Assembly (NCBI GenBank): GCA_037355855.1
Contig: CM074758.1
Span: forward strand, 7,227,001 to 7,291,000
Reading direction: 5' to 3'
DNA: 64,000 nucleotides
Source: Pseudo-nitzschia pungens
Lineage: Eukaryota > Bacillariophyta > Bacillariophyceae > Bacillariales > Bacillariaceae
Shown here: in pieces, positions 54,908-64,000 of the stretch
Layout: each line of letters starts with the position of its first letter
How positions within the stretch are numbered: position 1 is the stretch's first letter
Position numbers and translations under genes: made by a program
Notes under the pieces: generated by a model
Told to the model about the DNA's origin: nothing
What the model saw: the letters and a program-made list of their open reading frames with translations, nothing else
Databases searched by the model: none

Positions 54908-55662
54908 ATAATAATAATATACGTATTTAAATAACTTTAATCACCAAAGGTGAAACTAAATTACTCAGTCTGTAACCAGACTTTAACGTCGCCTCCATCA
55001 TAGAGTCAGGACCCCAAGTGGTAGAACGACAAATTTTCAAAACAAACCTTGAACATCAAGCAGGGAAAAGGACAAACAAGTCCCACAAAAGAGGGACTTG
55101 AGAGAAAGTGAAATGGGAGTGAAGATATTGGGATAAGATCCAGTATCAAAAGGGATGGGACAGGATGAGAAGCAGGAACAGAAGACAAAACCAAGGTACA
55201 AAGTGTAATCAACCCTGAGGTCCAGTAAGCCAGGCTCTGAGAAGAGCAGCCTCTTGTTGGTATGGCTGCACTGGTTGGACAGGCGCTGCATATTGCTTCC
55301 TTGCAAGGTGGATGGTTGCAAGCCACTGCCGCTTGGCAGTCAGGGTGTAACCTTGTAGGACGTGGAAAGGGGTTTGTAACAGGGAGTGTGACTGGGGAAG
55401 TGCACCAGCTGCACCAATTGCCAATTCAGAGGAGATGGAAGCATCAAGAGATTGGTGTTGTTCAGCATCAAGGGTACCCCCAGGACCATGGAGTCGTTCA
55501 TTCCTATAAGTCCAAAGATCCCAGGAGGTAAGAAAGAACTGATGGATGATTGCTGTAGCCCAACGTCTGGGAGAGCGCTTGCTTCCAATGTGGGAGTAGT
55601 AGTCAGCCTGGATTTGGTACCAGCGAGGAGACCACCTACCAAGGAGCCAGTTGTGCCAACCA
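54908..55662 (-). mobile_element. 5'-truncated LINE copy nested in the LINE
   Basis: 755 bp in the same orientation as the host LINE, with the 11-bp target duplication ATAGACTTGCA at 54897-54907 and 55663-55673. It starts (minus strand) inside the RNase H end (WHNWLLGRWSPRWY) and runs through the true ORF2 C-terminus (WLTGPQG, stop near 55209), the 3' UTR and a (TTA)n tail. The 3' end has hairpins AGTCTG-TAAC-CAGACT (plus strand 54967-54982) and TCACC-AAA-GGTGA (54941-54953), shared with retroposon X. 5' truncation is typical of target-primed reverse transcription. Confidence 0.95.
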
Positions 55663-56114
55663 ATAGACTTGCAGCTTTGGTGACCATGGAACCAAACCAG
55701 CTCTAGTGTGGCAGAGGGTTTGTTCAACAGAGAGCCTGAGAGAGGTAGAGGTTTCATGGAGTACTTCATATGTGGTGATGAGATCAGTGCGCACAGAAAT
55801 ATCCCCAGACTGAAACTGAGCCAGTAGGTGCTCCAGCTTAGCTTGGAGAGAAAACACTCCAGCCTTGAGAAAGCTGTGCCTCACTCGCTTGAAATACCGT
55901 TGTCGCAGATGAGGGTGGGAGGACTGGAGTTTGGAATGAGAGAATCTCACAGGAGGTGGAATACGTTTGCCCATGAGGCTGCAATTACAAACCTCAATCC
56001 AAAGCAGTCTATGGTCAGATTCCATACCATGGGCACCTCCAAAGGGACAATACCCAGCCCTGAGAACATCAACATTCTCAGAGACCCAAATGGCATCAAT
56101 TGGTGTTCTGGTAG
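55663..56114 (-). pseudogene. LINE ORF2, end of endonuclease and linker
   Basis: Frame-continuous with 59019-58062 upstream of the X insertion. It contains GMESDHRLLWIEV, the SDH motif with catalytic His at the end of apurinic-type endonucleases. After it comes a basic/helical linker (RQRYFKRVRHSFLKAG) leading to WSPKLQ at the target site of the truncated LINE. Confidence 0.93.
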
Positions 56115-56612
56115 TGTTTCTGTTGTGAGTGGCACAATTTGCGCGACGCGCATTTTGTCCGACGTTCCGATGTTCCAGTACTAAAAATACGTAGATTTCT
56201 ACACAACTTTACCATGCGATATCTCGCTCCCTTATACACCCCCAATCACAACCCCAGGACCTACATGTATTAACCAAGACCTGCGCTCTTCGTTTCTGCT
56301 ATCGGTTCAGTTGCTGGATGCTTCGTTTGGTTGCTTTGGTTGCCAATTCACCACTCGGCGGCCGATCAAGCAGCAGCAACAACCAACACAAAACCGACAC
56401 ATAATTTTCTACAGCACTTCCAGTACAGATACTACAGCAATTCACCACTCTTTTTCGATGTACAGTACTGCTTCGATCTGTTCCCAAGCTCCAACCAAGG
56501 CCCTTACGTATATCTTGCTATACTTAATGTTCTACACTGTTTCCAAGCTGCTTAAGTGATTCTCACTTAAAGTTCTTCCACTGTAGGAATATTTCTACAC
56601 GAAATTCCAGAT

Positions 56613-57420
56613 GTCATCTGTTTCCAAGTCTATTGCCCTGCTGGACCATAAGTGTTTTCGCTTATGGTCCTACTGTTTTCTGACCCAAGCCCAAAAGCCG
56701 CTAAGTACAGTTCACTTAAGGCTCTACCATCTACATATACCTCTCAGGTGTACAGTATAAATGTCATCTGTTTCCAAGTCTACTGCCCTGCTGGACCATA
56801 AGTGTTTTCGCTTATGGTCCTACTGTTTTCTGACCCAAGCCCCAAAGCCGCTAAGTACAGTTCACTTAAGGCTCTACCATCTACATATACCTCCCAGATG
56901 TACTGTATAAATGTCATCTGTTTCCAAGTCTACTGCCCTGCTGGACCATAAGTGTTTTCACTTATGGTCCTACTGTTTCCTGACCCAAGCCCCAAAGTCG
57001 CTAAGTACAGTTGCTTAAGGCTCTCCTACCTACATAACCCTGTCAGGTGCACACTTCAACTGTCATCTGTTTTCAAGTCTACTGCCCTGCTTGACTATAA
57101 GTGTTTCGCTTATGGTCCTACTGTTTTCTTACCCAAGCCCCAAAGCCGCTAAGTACAGCTTGCTTAAGGCTCTCCTACCTACATAACCCCCTCAGGTGCA
57201 CACTTCAACTGTCATCTGTTTTCAAGTCTACTGCCCTGCTGGACCATAATTGTTTTTTGACTATGGACCTACTGTTTTTCTGACCCAAGCCCCAAAGCCG
57301 CTAAGTACATGTTACTTAATGCTTCACCACCAACATATACCCCTCCAGTTCACAGTACAGCTGCCACCTGTTTTCAAGTCTACAGCCCTGATGGTCCATA
57401 AGTGTTATCACTTAAAGGCC
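56613..57420 (+). repeat. 150-bp tandem hairpin repeat of retroposon X
   Basis: Units start GTCATCTGTTT at 56613, 56763, 56913, 57062 and 57211, with a diverged one at 57363. Most contain GGACCATAAG-N8-CTTATGGTCC, a perfect 10-bp stem, and a weaker TAAGT...ACTTA pair. The array recurs in the copy at 62741-64000 (units at 63302, 63452, 63602, 63763 and about 63911). Confidence 0.95.
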
Positions 57421-57986
57421 GTGTTTCCAAGCTACTACAGGAGAGCAAGTTCGTTCTACGAATTTGGTAGTAGGCTCCACTGCCTCTTAGTGTTTCGACA
57501 GAATACAAGCATTACCTGGGAAATTTTGCTTGTTTTCGGTGTACGGTACCATACGAATGGTAAGGAGTGTGTGGTAAGGAATGTGTTTGGGGCTGACTAC
57601 TCGCATTACTGATGCTGCACTCCAGCATCCAGAGAGGAGTTTTGCTTTTGTACGCTGACCACTAGCATTACTGATACTATGTATCTGAGGAAGGGTTTTG
57701 CTTGTGTCGGCTGACCACTAGCATTACGGATGCTGCATACCAGCATTGGAGGGACAGTTTTGCTTGTGTCTTTCCCTTTCACGTTCTTGTTACCCCGTCT
57801 CCTGTACGCTTTGCAACAGCAGTGTCTGTTGTGCTCTGGACTGGTTTGTTTTTCTTCCTGTTTCTTACCAAGGTTCGTTTGCAAAATAGTCGTCTTTACA
57901 ACCTGGGGCCCAAATCCCCCATGGTTGAGGCGACGCGTCGTTCTACAACTTGGGGCCTAACCTCTCTTCGATTGAGGCGACGATAA

Positions 57987-58028
57987 AGTCTGGTTACAGA
58001 CTGAGTAGCTTTTAACCACCTTCGGTGG
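57987..58028 (+). other. Two-hairpin 3' end of retroposon X
   Basis: AGTCTG-GTTA-CAGACT (57987-58002), a 13-base spacer, then CCACC-TTC-GGTGG (58016-58028). In the LINE copy the same spacing is kept and the second stem is TCACC/GGTGA, a compensatory change of the outer pair. LINE RTs of the stringent type recognise 3' hairpins; here this is inference from the shared structure. Confidence 0.75.
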
Positions 58029-58061
58029 ATTTTCCTACTTAAATAAGTATATTATTATTAT

Positions 58062-59019
58062 TGTTTCTGTTGTGAGTGGCAGGAGGAGAAGACGTACTAT
58101 GAAGTGTAAGAATGGCCTCTCTGAAACCAAGAGCCTTGAGCTCAAAGGACAAGCCATCAGTCCGAACATCAGCATTCTGGTCAATCCCAACAATGACTTG
58201 ATCACCTGCGCCCAGACAGACTTGAAGGGCAGCAGTTAAATCCCTGTGAAAGAGAATGCATGGATTGGGACTGAAAAGATTTTCAGCTGCTTGAAAGTAT
58301 CGGTACTGTTGATTCCAAACTGAGCCAAGATCCCTATCATTTTCAACTGGGCAGTAGGCAGAAAACATGGTGACATTGTAGCCATCCCTGCCCTGAAACT
58401 TGACAAAGGACCATCTGCCAAGACCAGATGGATCAGCTCCATGTGCAACCTTGTGGGAGCTGAACAGCTGGTCAATGGAAAAACCTGTGCCGCCAGGCTG
58501 AAGCCAAGAGCAGGCAGAAGCTTCATGCTTGTTGTTAGCAAGATAGGAAAAACTTGAGGGACTGACATTCTTCATGCGCCGATTGAAAAGATCACAGGGC
58601 AGGAGTTTGGATTCATTCAAACAATGTTCAGCAAAAAGAGCCACACTGGCATTGCTCTTGACAAATTGACGGGCGTTGTGCTTGGACATGGACATAAAGG
58701 CAGCTCTGCGCTGTGGTCCAATGTTTTGGAATGTGATGATGGTGGAGTTATAGGATGGAGCTTGAGGGAAGGAATGACCAAAACTGTCAGAATCCTTAGC
58801 AGCAAGAGAGTCTCCATGAAGAGTTAATTGGACAAAGTGAGAGACAGGGGAAGAGGCGGAGGGGGAAAAGGGAGAAACAGGAGAAGCATTGATGGGATTT
58901 GGATTGGAAGGCATCCCATCACACCTCATACCAGAAGAGCTAACCATGATCAGAAGGAAACCAAGTCTGTCGCACGGAAGGAAGAGTTGCCGGAGCTGAT
59001 TTGGTGGAGACATTGGCAT
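58062..59019 (-). pseudogene. LINE ORF2, endonuclease N-terminal part
   Basis: ATG 59019 (MPMSPPNQLRQ), overlapping the end of ORF1 by 80 bases in another frame. It resembles apurinic-type (exonuclease-endonuclease-phosphatase fold) LINE endonucleases: ITFQNIGPQRR, LFAEHCLNES (metal-binding Glu), GTGFSIDQLF, TMFSAYCPV and VIVGIDQNAD (Asp). It nicks target DNA to prime reverse transcription. Retroposon X interrupts it after PPATHNRN; the SDH end follows at 56114 on the minus strand. Confidence 0.9.
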
Positions 59020-62000
59020 GGCTCAAATCACTGACACTAGCATCATGACTGGAAGAGAATGCAATTGCAGCAACTCCAAGCCTCAATGCAGAGGCTGCAT
59101 CTTCCCCACCACCGGCAGCAGGAACTGCAGTTGAGGACTCAGGAGAGGCCACAGGGGGGTCACCAGCCATGGCATCATGGGGAGGGTCAGGAACTACAGG
59201 GGGAACTTCAGGAGAGATACCAGGGGAGGCATCAGCCTTGGCCACATGGGTAGGATCACCGCCAGGAGGAACAGCACCTGCAGGCGCTGAGGCCTGGACA
59301 GCAGTAAGATTGGAAGTGCCAGTCGCTAAAGTATCCATGGATTGAGAATCATCAAAGCCTCCACCACCACTGTCAGCACGGGCTTGGAGGTTAAAGTGCA
59401 AATCCAGATCAAAAGTGAGATCAGGAGCAAGGTCAACTGACAAGTCATCATCAACAAGTTCCCAATCTCGTGCATCCCCATCACCAAAAAAGGGAAGAGA
59501 GTTATCCTGCATTGGATCTGCAGTAGGTGCAGTTTCCACAACACAATTGACTGCATCATCCCAATGGTAAGCTTCCATTTCAGTCAAGCACTCAGAAGAG
59601 AACCATTGTCTAACACAAGAACCATACTGAGCTTCCAGAAAAATAGGCAGGAAAGACAACATGGCCATTGCTTCAGCCTTGGTAGTGATGTTGTACAAAG
59701 CAAGGATCTCGCCTCGGTATGAACTGGTATCGACAGAAAGAAAAAGAGGCCATGACCAATTGTCACGGGTTCTGATACCCAGAAGCACACTGCGCAGTGT
59801 CTTCAAACCCAGCCCTTGGCCCAAGTCAACTGGAAGATCAAGATCAACTACCCCCAGAACAGGAGCAGTTTCATGGCTCTCAATAAATTTGGCTTGGCGG
59901 TGCTTAGCCTGGCGAACAGTCTTGAGCTTGGAGGGGGGAAGAGGTCTGTCAGAAGGATTGGTAGCTGTCTCAATAAACTTGTAGAATTTACCATCAGGTA
60001 AAGAGGCAATGTCTGAAGGTTTGCAACGGTTGAACTGGGCTTTGAGGAGCTTAACAGTTTGGGCGCGCTTTGTTGCATCACATAAAACATGAGCAGCCAG
60101 AACCGGATTGGGATCAGGAGTTCTGGAGTTGTCAAGGCTGATATTCTTCCTGATAACAGCAATAGGACATGCCTGAAACCTGGGATGAGTCTGAAGCAAT
60201 TCGTTGTAGTGGTCGAGATCAAAACTCTGCATGTAAGATCCAAGGAGAAAGCCACAGGTGACAATAACTGGGGCCTGTATGTGGTCATATTTCAGCTCCA
60301 TGTCACGGTCTCTGAGCCTCTGGAGCAATTGTGCTGAAAAGAGTTTCTCCAGGGAAGCACTGTGTCCCAAAAAGAAGCGTAGATGAGGAGCAGTTCTACT
60401 GCGAAGCCAGAGCTGAGCAACATACAATTCCAAGGTCTTCCTGTCAGGAAGTGTCGTCCAAAACTTGGTAACAGGCTTGGCCTTGGGGTTGAGCCTGGCT
60501 CTGGAGGGAAAAACATACAACACCAGACGCTTGTCAACAGTCCATAGAAGATCCAAAGCTTCCTTGAGAGACTTGAGCAGCTCATCATACAGTTCCCCAG
60601 GGTGTTGTGACATCAACCTTGGAAGGGACAGAGTGACATAAGAACTATGAGAACACTTGGTGCCAGCAGTGACATCCACTGGAGCTCTAGAATCACTGGA
60701 GCAAACCCCTCGACGTTGGAGGAAATGCCCAGCAGAAGAGGACAAGACAGTAGCATCACCACCACCAGGAAGAAAGGACACTGATTTGGAAGTGGAAGAT
60801 TTGGAAGTGGAAGCATCATCAGCCACTGGTGGCGCAGGTGTAGGAGGGCGCTTCTTGAAATGCCAGTGAGAGCCAAGCACCTGATTGGCTGCCCACCATA
60901 CTTTGCCTTCAGTGCTAGGCAAAAGGTTGCCCTCACAATACAGGTCATCAAAACACTCAGGAGACATCTTGACCAAACCAATAAGACATTTCTTCAGGGC
61001 CTGGCCAGATGGTTGCTTGGTCCAGGCTGGGGCAGAGCCTTGAAAGCAAGCAGAGGCAATAGAAGCCAAGGAAGCTACAGAGGCATTGCGCCAGTCTGGA
61101 GAGTCCGGAAAAACCTGAGCATAAACAGGAGGGATGGCATTCCGGCAAAGATCATGGATGGATTTTTTGTCTTTACCCTCCTTCTTGCTGAAAAAGTGTG
61201 TAGGGCTTGGACACCCAGCCCATAACCGGTTACCAGTTGGAGATTTTCGAAAGGCATGAATTGCAGATGGGATAGGAGACTTGCCAGAACAGGGACCCTT
61301 ACCATAAAAACACCAGAAGAAGGAAGCGGAATGAGCCCTGTTGGCAGCCGCCAGAGCCTCCTGGCGTTGGGATTGGCGTGCTTGCTGCTGAGAGGGATCA
61401 GACGTCTGGGCAGAGGAAAAGGCAAGAGTAGATTGCTTAAGGATAGATGAAGCAGGGAACTTGCCTGAGGTCCCAGAGCCCTTTGGCAGCTGGGAGCCTG
61501 CCGGGTTGGATCCTGGCTGCTGGGAGACTGGGGGCCGGGGGCCAGACTGCTGGGAGCCCTGCTGCTGGGAGCCCTGCTGCTGGGAGCCCTGCTTCTGGGA
61601 GCCTGAGGACTGGGAGCCTGAGGACTGGGAGCTTTTCAGCTTGGGGTCTGACAGCAGAGTACCTGACGACTGAGAGCCTGACAGAGTACCTGACGGCGGA
61701 GGACCTGACTCCTGGGAGCCTAGCTGAGAGGCTGTTGACAGAGAAGAAGTTTGCAAGGAATCCCCTGGTGCAGAGTCCCCTGGTGCGGATTCCTCTGGTG
61801 CAGATTCAGTGCCAAGCATCTCAACATCAGAAAGCACACCTGCAGATGAGGACACAGAAGAAGATGAAGACATATCATCAACAGAAGACCCATGCATAGA
61901 GGATGAAGAGGCTGATGAGGCAGAGGAAGAGGATGATCTGGTATCAAGAGTAGGAGAGGGAGTAGTAAGAGCAGAGGTGACACTAGAATGTCTTGGAGGG

Positions 62001-62134
62001 GTCTTTTGCACAAATGGGCGCTTGTTAGACCGAGTCCCAGAGGCAGACCTAGCAGAAGAAGGAGGCGTGGAAGATCTTTTCTTCCGGGAAGCTGCTTGGG
62101 AGGTGGGCCACCCCTTAGTGGGAGGGGGAGGCAT
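58940..62134 (-). CDS. LINE ORF1 protein
   Basis: 1064 residues from ATG 62134 (MPPPPTKGWPTSQ); the frame is open upstream to 62203 without an ATG. Residues about 20-260 are low-complexity Ser/Gln/Gly (SSSSASSASSSS, GSQQQGSQQQ), probably disordered. The middle (about 480-830) is structured (DLLWTVDKRLVLYVFPSRARLNPKAKP, ELKYDHIQAPVIVTCGFLLGSY). The C-terminal third is acidic then Pro/Ala-rich (VDDDLSVDLAPDLTFDL). ORF1 proteins bind LINE RNA; no RRM or zinc knuckle is recognised. It is intact and overlaps ORF2 by 80 bases, suggesting reinitiation or a frameshift for ORF2. Confidence 0.85.
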   Translation of the reverse strand: MPPPPTKGWPTSQAASRKKRSSTPPSSARSASGTRSNKRPFVQKTPPRHSSVTSALTTPSPTLDTRSSSSSASSASSSSMHGSSVDDMSSSSSVSSSAGVLSDVEMLGTESAPEESAPGDSAPGDSLQTSSLSTASQLGSQESGPPPSGTLSGSQSSGTLLSDPKLKSSQSSGSQSSGSQKQGSQQQGSQQQGSQQSGPRPPVSQQPGSNPAGSQLPKGSGTSGKFPASSILKQSTLAFSSAQTSDPSQQQARQSQRQEALAAANRAHSASFFWCFYGKGPCSGKSPIPSAIHAFRKSPTGNRLWAGCPSPTHFFSKKEGKDKKSIHDLCRNAIPPVYAQVFPDSPDWRNASVASLASIASACFQGSAPAWTKQPSGQALKKCLIGLVKMSPECFDDLYCEGNLLPSTEGKVWWAANQVLGSHWHFKKRPPTPAPPVADDASTSKSSTSKSVSFLPGGGDATVLSSSAGHFLQRRGVCSSDSRAPVDVTAGTKCSHSSYVTLSLPRLMSQHPGELYDELLKSLKEALDLLWTVDKRLVLYVFPSRARLNPKAKPVTKFWTTLPDRKTLELYVAQLWLRSRTAPHLRFFLGHSASLEKLFSAQLLQRLRDRDMELKYDHIQAPVIVTCGFLLGSYMQSFDLDHYNELLQTHPRFQACPIAVIRKNISLDNSRTPDPNPVLAAHVLCDATKRAQTVKLLKAQFNRCKPSDIASLPDGKFYKFIETATNPSDRPLPPSKLKTVRQAKHRQAKFIESHETAPVLGVVDLDLPVDLGQGLGLKTLRSVLLGIRTRDNWSWPLFLSVDTSSYRGEILALYNITTKAEAMAMLSFLPIFLEAQYGSCVRQWFSSECLTEMEAYHWDDAVNCVVETAPTADPMQDNSLPFFGDGDARDWELVDDDLSVDLAPDLTFDLDLHFNLQARADSGGGGFDDSQSMDTLATGTSNLTAVQASAPAGAVPPGGDPTHVAKADASPGISPEVPPVVPDPPHDAMAGDPPVASPESSTAVPAAGGGEDAASALRLGVAAIAFSSSHDASVSDLSHANVSTKSAPATLPSVRQTWFPSDHG

Positions 62135-62202
62135 TGTACCAGAAGTGGAGCACTGAGGGCAGATGACAAATGCCGGGGCAGGAGAAGCACCGGTGGAGGG
62201 CA

Positions 62203-62740
62203 AATCAACAGCAGAAAACCTCTAGTGGAGTGCAGGATCACCAACTGAAACGCCGCGCTTGAAAGGAGAAGCACCGGTTGAGGGCAAAGGCCGGGGCAGG
62301 AGAAGCACCTGTTGAGAGCAAAGCAACAGCAGAAAACCTCCAGTGGAGTGCAGGAGCACCAACTGAAACGCCGCGCTTGAAAGGAGAAGCACCGGTTGAG
62401 GGCAAAGGCCGGGGCAGGAGAAGCACCGGTTGAGAGCAAAGCAACAAATGAAAAGCAAGCAATTGGGTGTTGGACCAACAGCAGACACGCCTCTTGGATG
62501 TGCAAGTGCCCGGTGATGACAAAGGCCGGAGCAGGTGAAGCACCGGTTGAGGGCAAAGGCCGGGGCAGGAGAAGCACCGGTGGAGGGCAATCAACAGCAG
62601 AAAACCTCCAGTGGAGTGCAGGAGCACCAACGGAAACGCCTCGCTTGAATGGAGAAGTACCCGGTGTTGACAAAGGCCGGGGCAGGAGAAGCACCGGTTG
62701 AAGACAAAGGCCGGGGCAGGAGAAGCACCGGGTGAGGGCA
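62203..62740 (-). repeat. GC-rich repeat array at the LINE 5' end
   Basis: Nested repeats of GGCCGGGGCAGGAGAAGCACCG plus GTTGAGGGCAAA (about 34 bp) and a longer module with AACAGCAGAAAACCTCCAGTGGAGTGCAGGAGCACC. The minus strand is open in several frames through the array, which I read as a consequence of the repeat. A tandem 5' UTR is often the promoter of a LINE (inference). Confidence 0.85.
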
Positions 62741-64000
62741 CAATTTGCGCATCGCGCATTTTGTCCGACGTTCCGATGTTCCAGTACTAAAAATACGTAG
62801 ATTTCTACACAACTTTACCATGCGATATCTCGCTCCCTTTTACACCACCAATCACAACCCCAGGACCTACATGTATTAACCGAGACCTGCGCTCTTTGTT
62901 TCTGCTATTGGTTCAGTTGCTGGCTGCTTCTTTTGGTTGATTTGGTTGCCAATTCACCACTCGGCCGATCGATCAGCAGCAACAACCAAAACAAAACCGA
63001 CACCTAATTTTCTACAGCACCTCCAGTACCGATTCTACAGCGATTCGAAAATACTTCTAATACTGTTGCCGTCTTACTGTTGCCGTCTGTACTGCTTCGA
63101 TCTGTTTCCAAGCTCCACCCTCAAGGCCCTTAAGTATATATTATACTTAATGTTCTACATTGTTTCCAAGCTTCCTAAGTGATTTCCACTTAACGTTCTA
63201 CATTCTTCAAGGTTCCTTGCTAAGTCCCCTAAGTCTTTTCAAGGTGTAGTTCACGAACAGCCCCTTCCACTGTAGGTATATTTCTACAAGAAATTCCAGC
63301 TGTCATCTGTTTTCAAGTCCATTGCCCTGCTGGACCATATGTGTTTTCGCTTATGGTCCTACTGTTTTCTGACCCAAGCCCCAAAGCCGCTTAGTACAGT
63401 TTGCTTAAGGCTCCACCACCTACATATACCTCTCAGATGCATTCTTCAACTGTCATCTGTTTTCAAGTCTACTGCCCTGCTGGACCATAAGTGTTTTCGC
63501 TTATGGTCCTACTGTTTCCTTACCCAAGCCCCAAAGCCGCTAAGTACAGCTTGCTTAAGGCTCTCATACCTACATATACCTCTCAGATGCATTCTTCAAC
63601 TGTCATCTGTTTTCAAGTCTACTGCCCTGCTGGACCATAAGTGTTTTCGCTTAAGGTCCTACTGTTTTTCTGACCCAAGCCCCAAAGCCGCTAAGTACAG
63701 TAAAGTACAGTTCGCTTAAGGCTCCACCATCTACATATACCTCTCAGATGCACACTTCAACTGTCATCTGTTTTCAAGTCTACTGCCCTGCCGGACCATA
63801 AGTGATATTTCCTTATGTCCACCTGTTTTTTTGACCCAAGCCCCAAAGTCGCTAAGTATTCTTTACTTAATGCACCACCACCATTATATACCCCTCCAGT
63901 TCACAGTACAGCTGAGACCTGTTTTCAAGCCTACAGCCCTGATGGTCCATAAGTGTTATCACTTAGAGCCACTGTTTCCAAGCTACTACGGGAGAGCAAG
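62741..64000 (+). mobile_element. Retroposon X, third copy, running off the window
   Basis: Begins CAATTTGCGCATCGCGCATTTTG directly at the LINE 5' boundary and follows the copy at 56135 through the 150-bp hairpin array (units from 63302). It retains about 240 bp (63060-63300) partly missing from the full-length copy. The 3' end lies beyond the window, so its target duplication cannot be checked. Confidence 0.9.

Larger units (their letters stand above)
56135..58061 (+). mobile_element. Non-autonomous retroposon X, full length
   Basis: 1927 bp bounded by a 20-bp target duplication TGTTTCTGTTGTGAGTGGCA (56115-56134 and 58062-58081), inserted in the LINE endonuclease frame opposite to it. The 5' end carries a hairpin TGCGC-GAC-GCGCA; copies at 40554 and 62741 keep the stem with loops GAA and ATC. 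In the middle is an array of about six 150-bp units. The last 150 bp are homologous to the LINE 3' UTR (TCGTTCTACMACTTGGGG, GAGGCGACG, AGTCTGGTTACAGACTGAGTA) and end in (ATT)n. No convincing ORF. It is probably a SINE-like parasite of the LINE. Confidence 0.93.
40555..62740 (-). mobile_element. LINE (ORF1 plus EN-RT-RNase H), split by three insertions
   Basis: One minus-strand non-LTR retrotransposon, about 9.5 kb once insertions are removed, 5' end near 62740 and 3' end lost at 40555. Order on the minus strand: GC-rich 5' repeats, ORF1 (62134-58940), ORF2 from ATG 59019 in four pieces: 59019-58062, 56114-55663, 54896-52748 and 42769-40555. The frame is preserved across the X insertion, the truncated LINE copy and the copia element when one target-site copy is dropped at each. 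No stop interrupts ORF2, so the LINE was young when hit. EN-RT-RNase H with a separate ORF1 is the I-type layout; the clade is not assigned. Confidence 0.95.

Noticed and set aside
57250..57612. 120-codon frame and similar frames inside retroposon X
   Set aside because: Derived from the 150-bp repeat, not shared as a frame between copies, no domain.
62238..62759. Minus-strand open frames in the LINE 5' array (PSTGASPAPAF repeats)
   Set aside because: Periodic translation of a GC-rich repeat. ORF1 has its own ATG at 62134.
1..64000. tRNA, rRNA or snRNA genes
   Set aside because: No cloverleaf with A and B boxes and no rRNA or snRNA core was recognised by eye on either strand; a covariance-model search was not possible.

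Overview
The window is nuclear DNA of a eukaryotic microalga, most likely a diatom (genus not assignable). The evidence is short spliceosomal introns (about 80-220 bp), a spliceosomal cyclophilin H gene, Ty1/copia and Ty3-like LTR retrotransposons, an endonuclease-RT-RNase H LINE, and several DDE transposase families. Most of the sequence is mobile DNA and repeats. A 500-N assembly gap lies at 28047-28546.

1-22.5 kb. A large unrecognised gene (call it gene A, plus strand, 1232 to 17462) is cut by two Ty3-like LTR retrotransposons, 1565-8286 (TSD AATGC) and 8417-14177 (TSD CTCTC), only 130 bp apart. Removing both, with one TSD copy each, rejoins one reading frame. Gene A is also broken by an 80-bp tandem duplication and a later frameshift. 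Element 1 holds a solo LTR (4177-5144) of the copia family found further on. Downstream on the minus strand is a MULE-like transposase gene (17576-20764) with an in-frame stop and an 11-bp tandem duplication, then a small spliced plus-strand gene (21483-22478), also with one in-frame stop.

22.5-28 kb. This is a gene-like island: cyclophilin H (23158-23944, one intron), a short K/E/D-rich protein and a possible small membrane protein on the minus strand, then a dead Tc1/mariner-like transposase (26059-27156) and a pair of long inverted repeats.

28-40 kb. Minisatellites surround the gap. A 2OG-Fe(II) dioxygenase-like gene (30282-31391) has repeat-derived sequence upstream. A CACTA/Plavaka-like transposase (33883-37041) is followed by a two-exon accessory gene (37528-39223) broken by a 10-bp tandem duplication, and then by a 22-bp repeat array.

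40-64 kb. One LINE on the minus strand (40555-62740, about 9.5 kb once insertions are removed) carries ORF1 and an EN-RT-RNase H ORF2. It is split by an almost new 9974-bp copia element (42774-52747), a 5'-truncated LINE copy (54908-55662) and a non-autonomous retroposon, here called X (56135-58061, 20-bp TSD). ORF2 stays in frame across all three insertions. Further X copies abut both LINE ends. X has no credible ORF, carries a tandem array of hairpin-bearing 150-bp units, and shares a covarying two-hairpin 3' end and a (TTA)n tail with the LINE, so it is probably mobilised by the LINE machinery.

Recurring themes: gag and pol are separated by one in-frame UGA in all three LTR elements; several genes are broken by short tandem duplications; several transposase or RT/integrase genes have lost catalytic residues or gained one stop.
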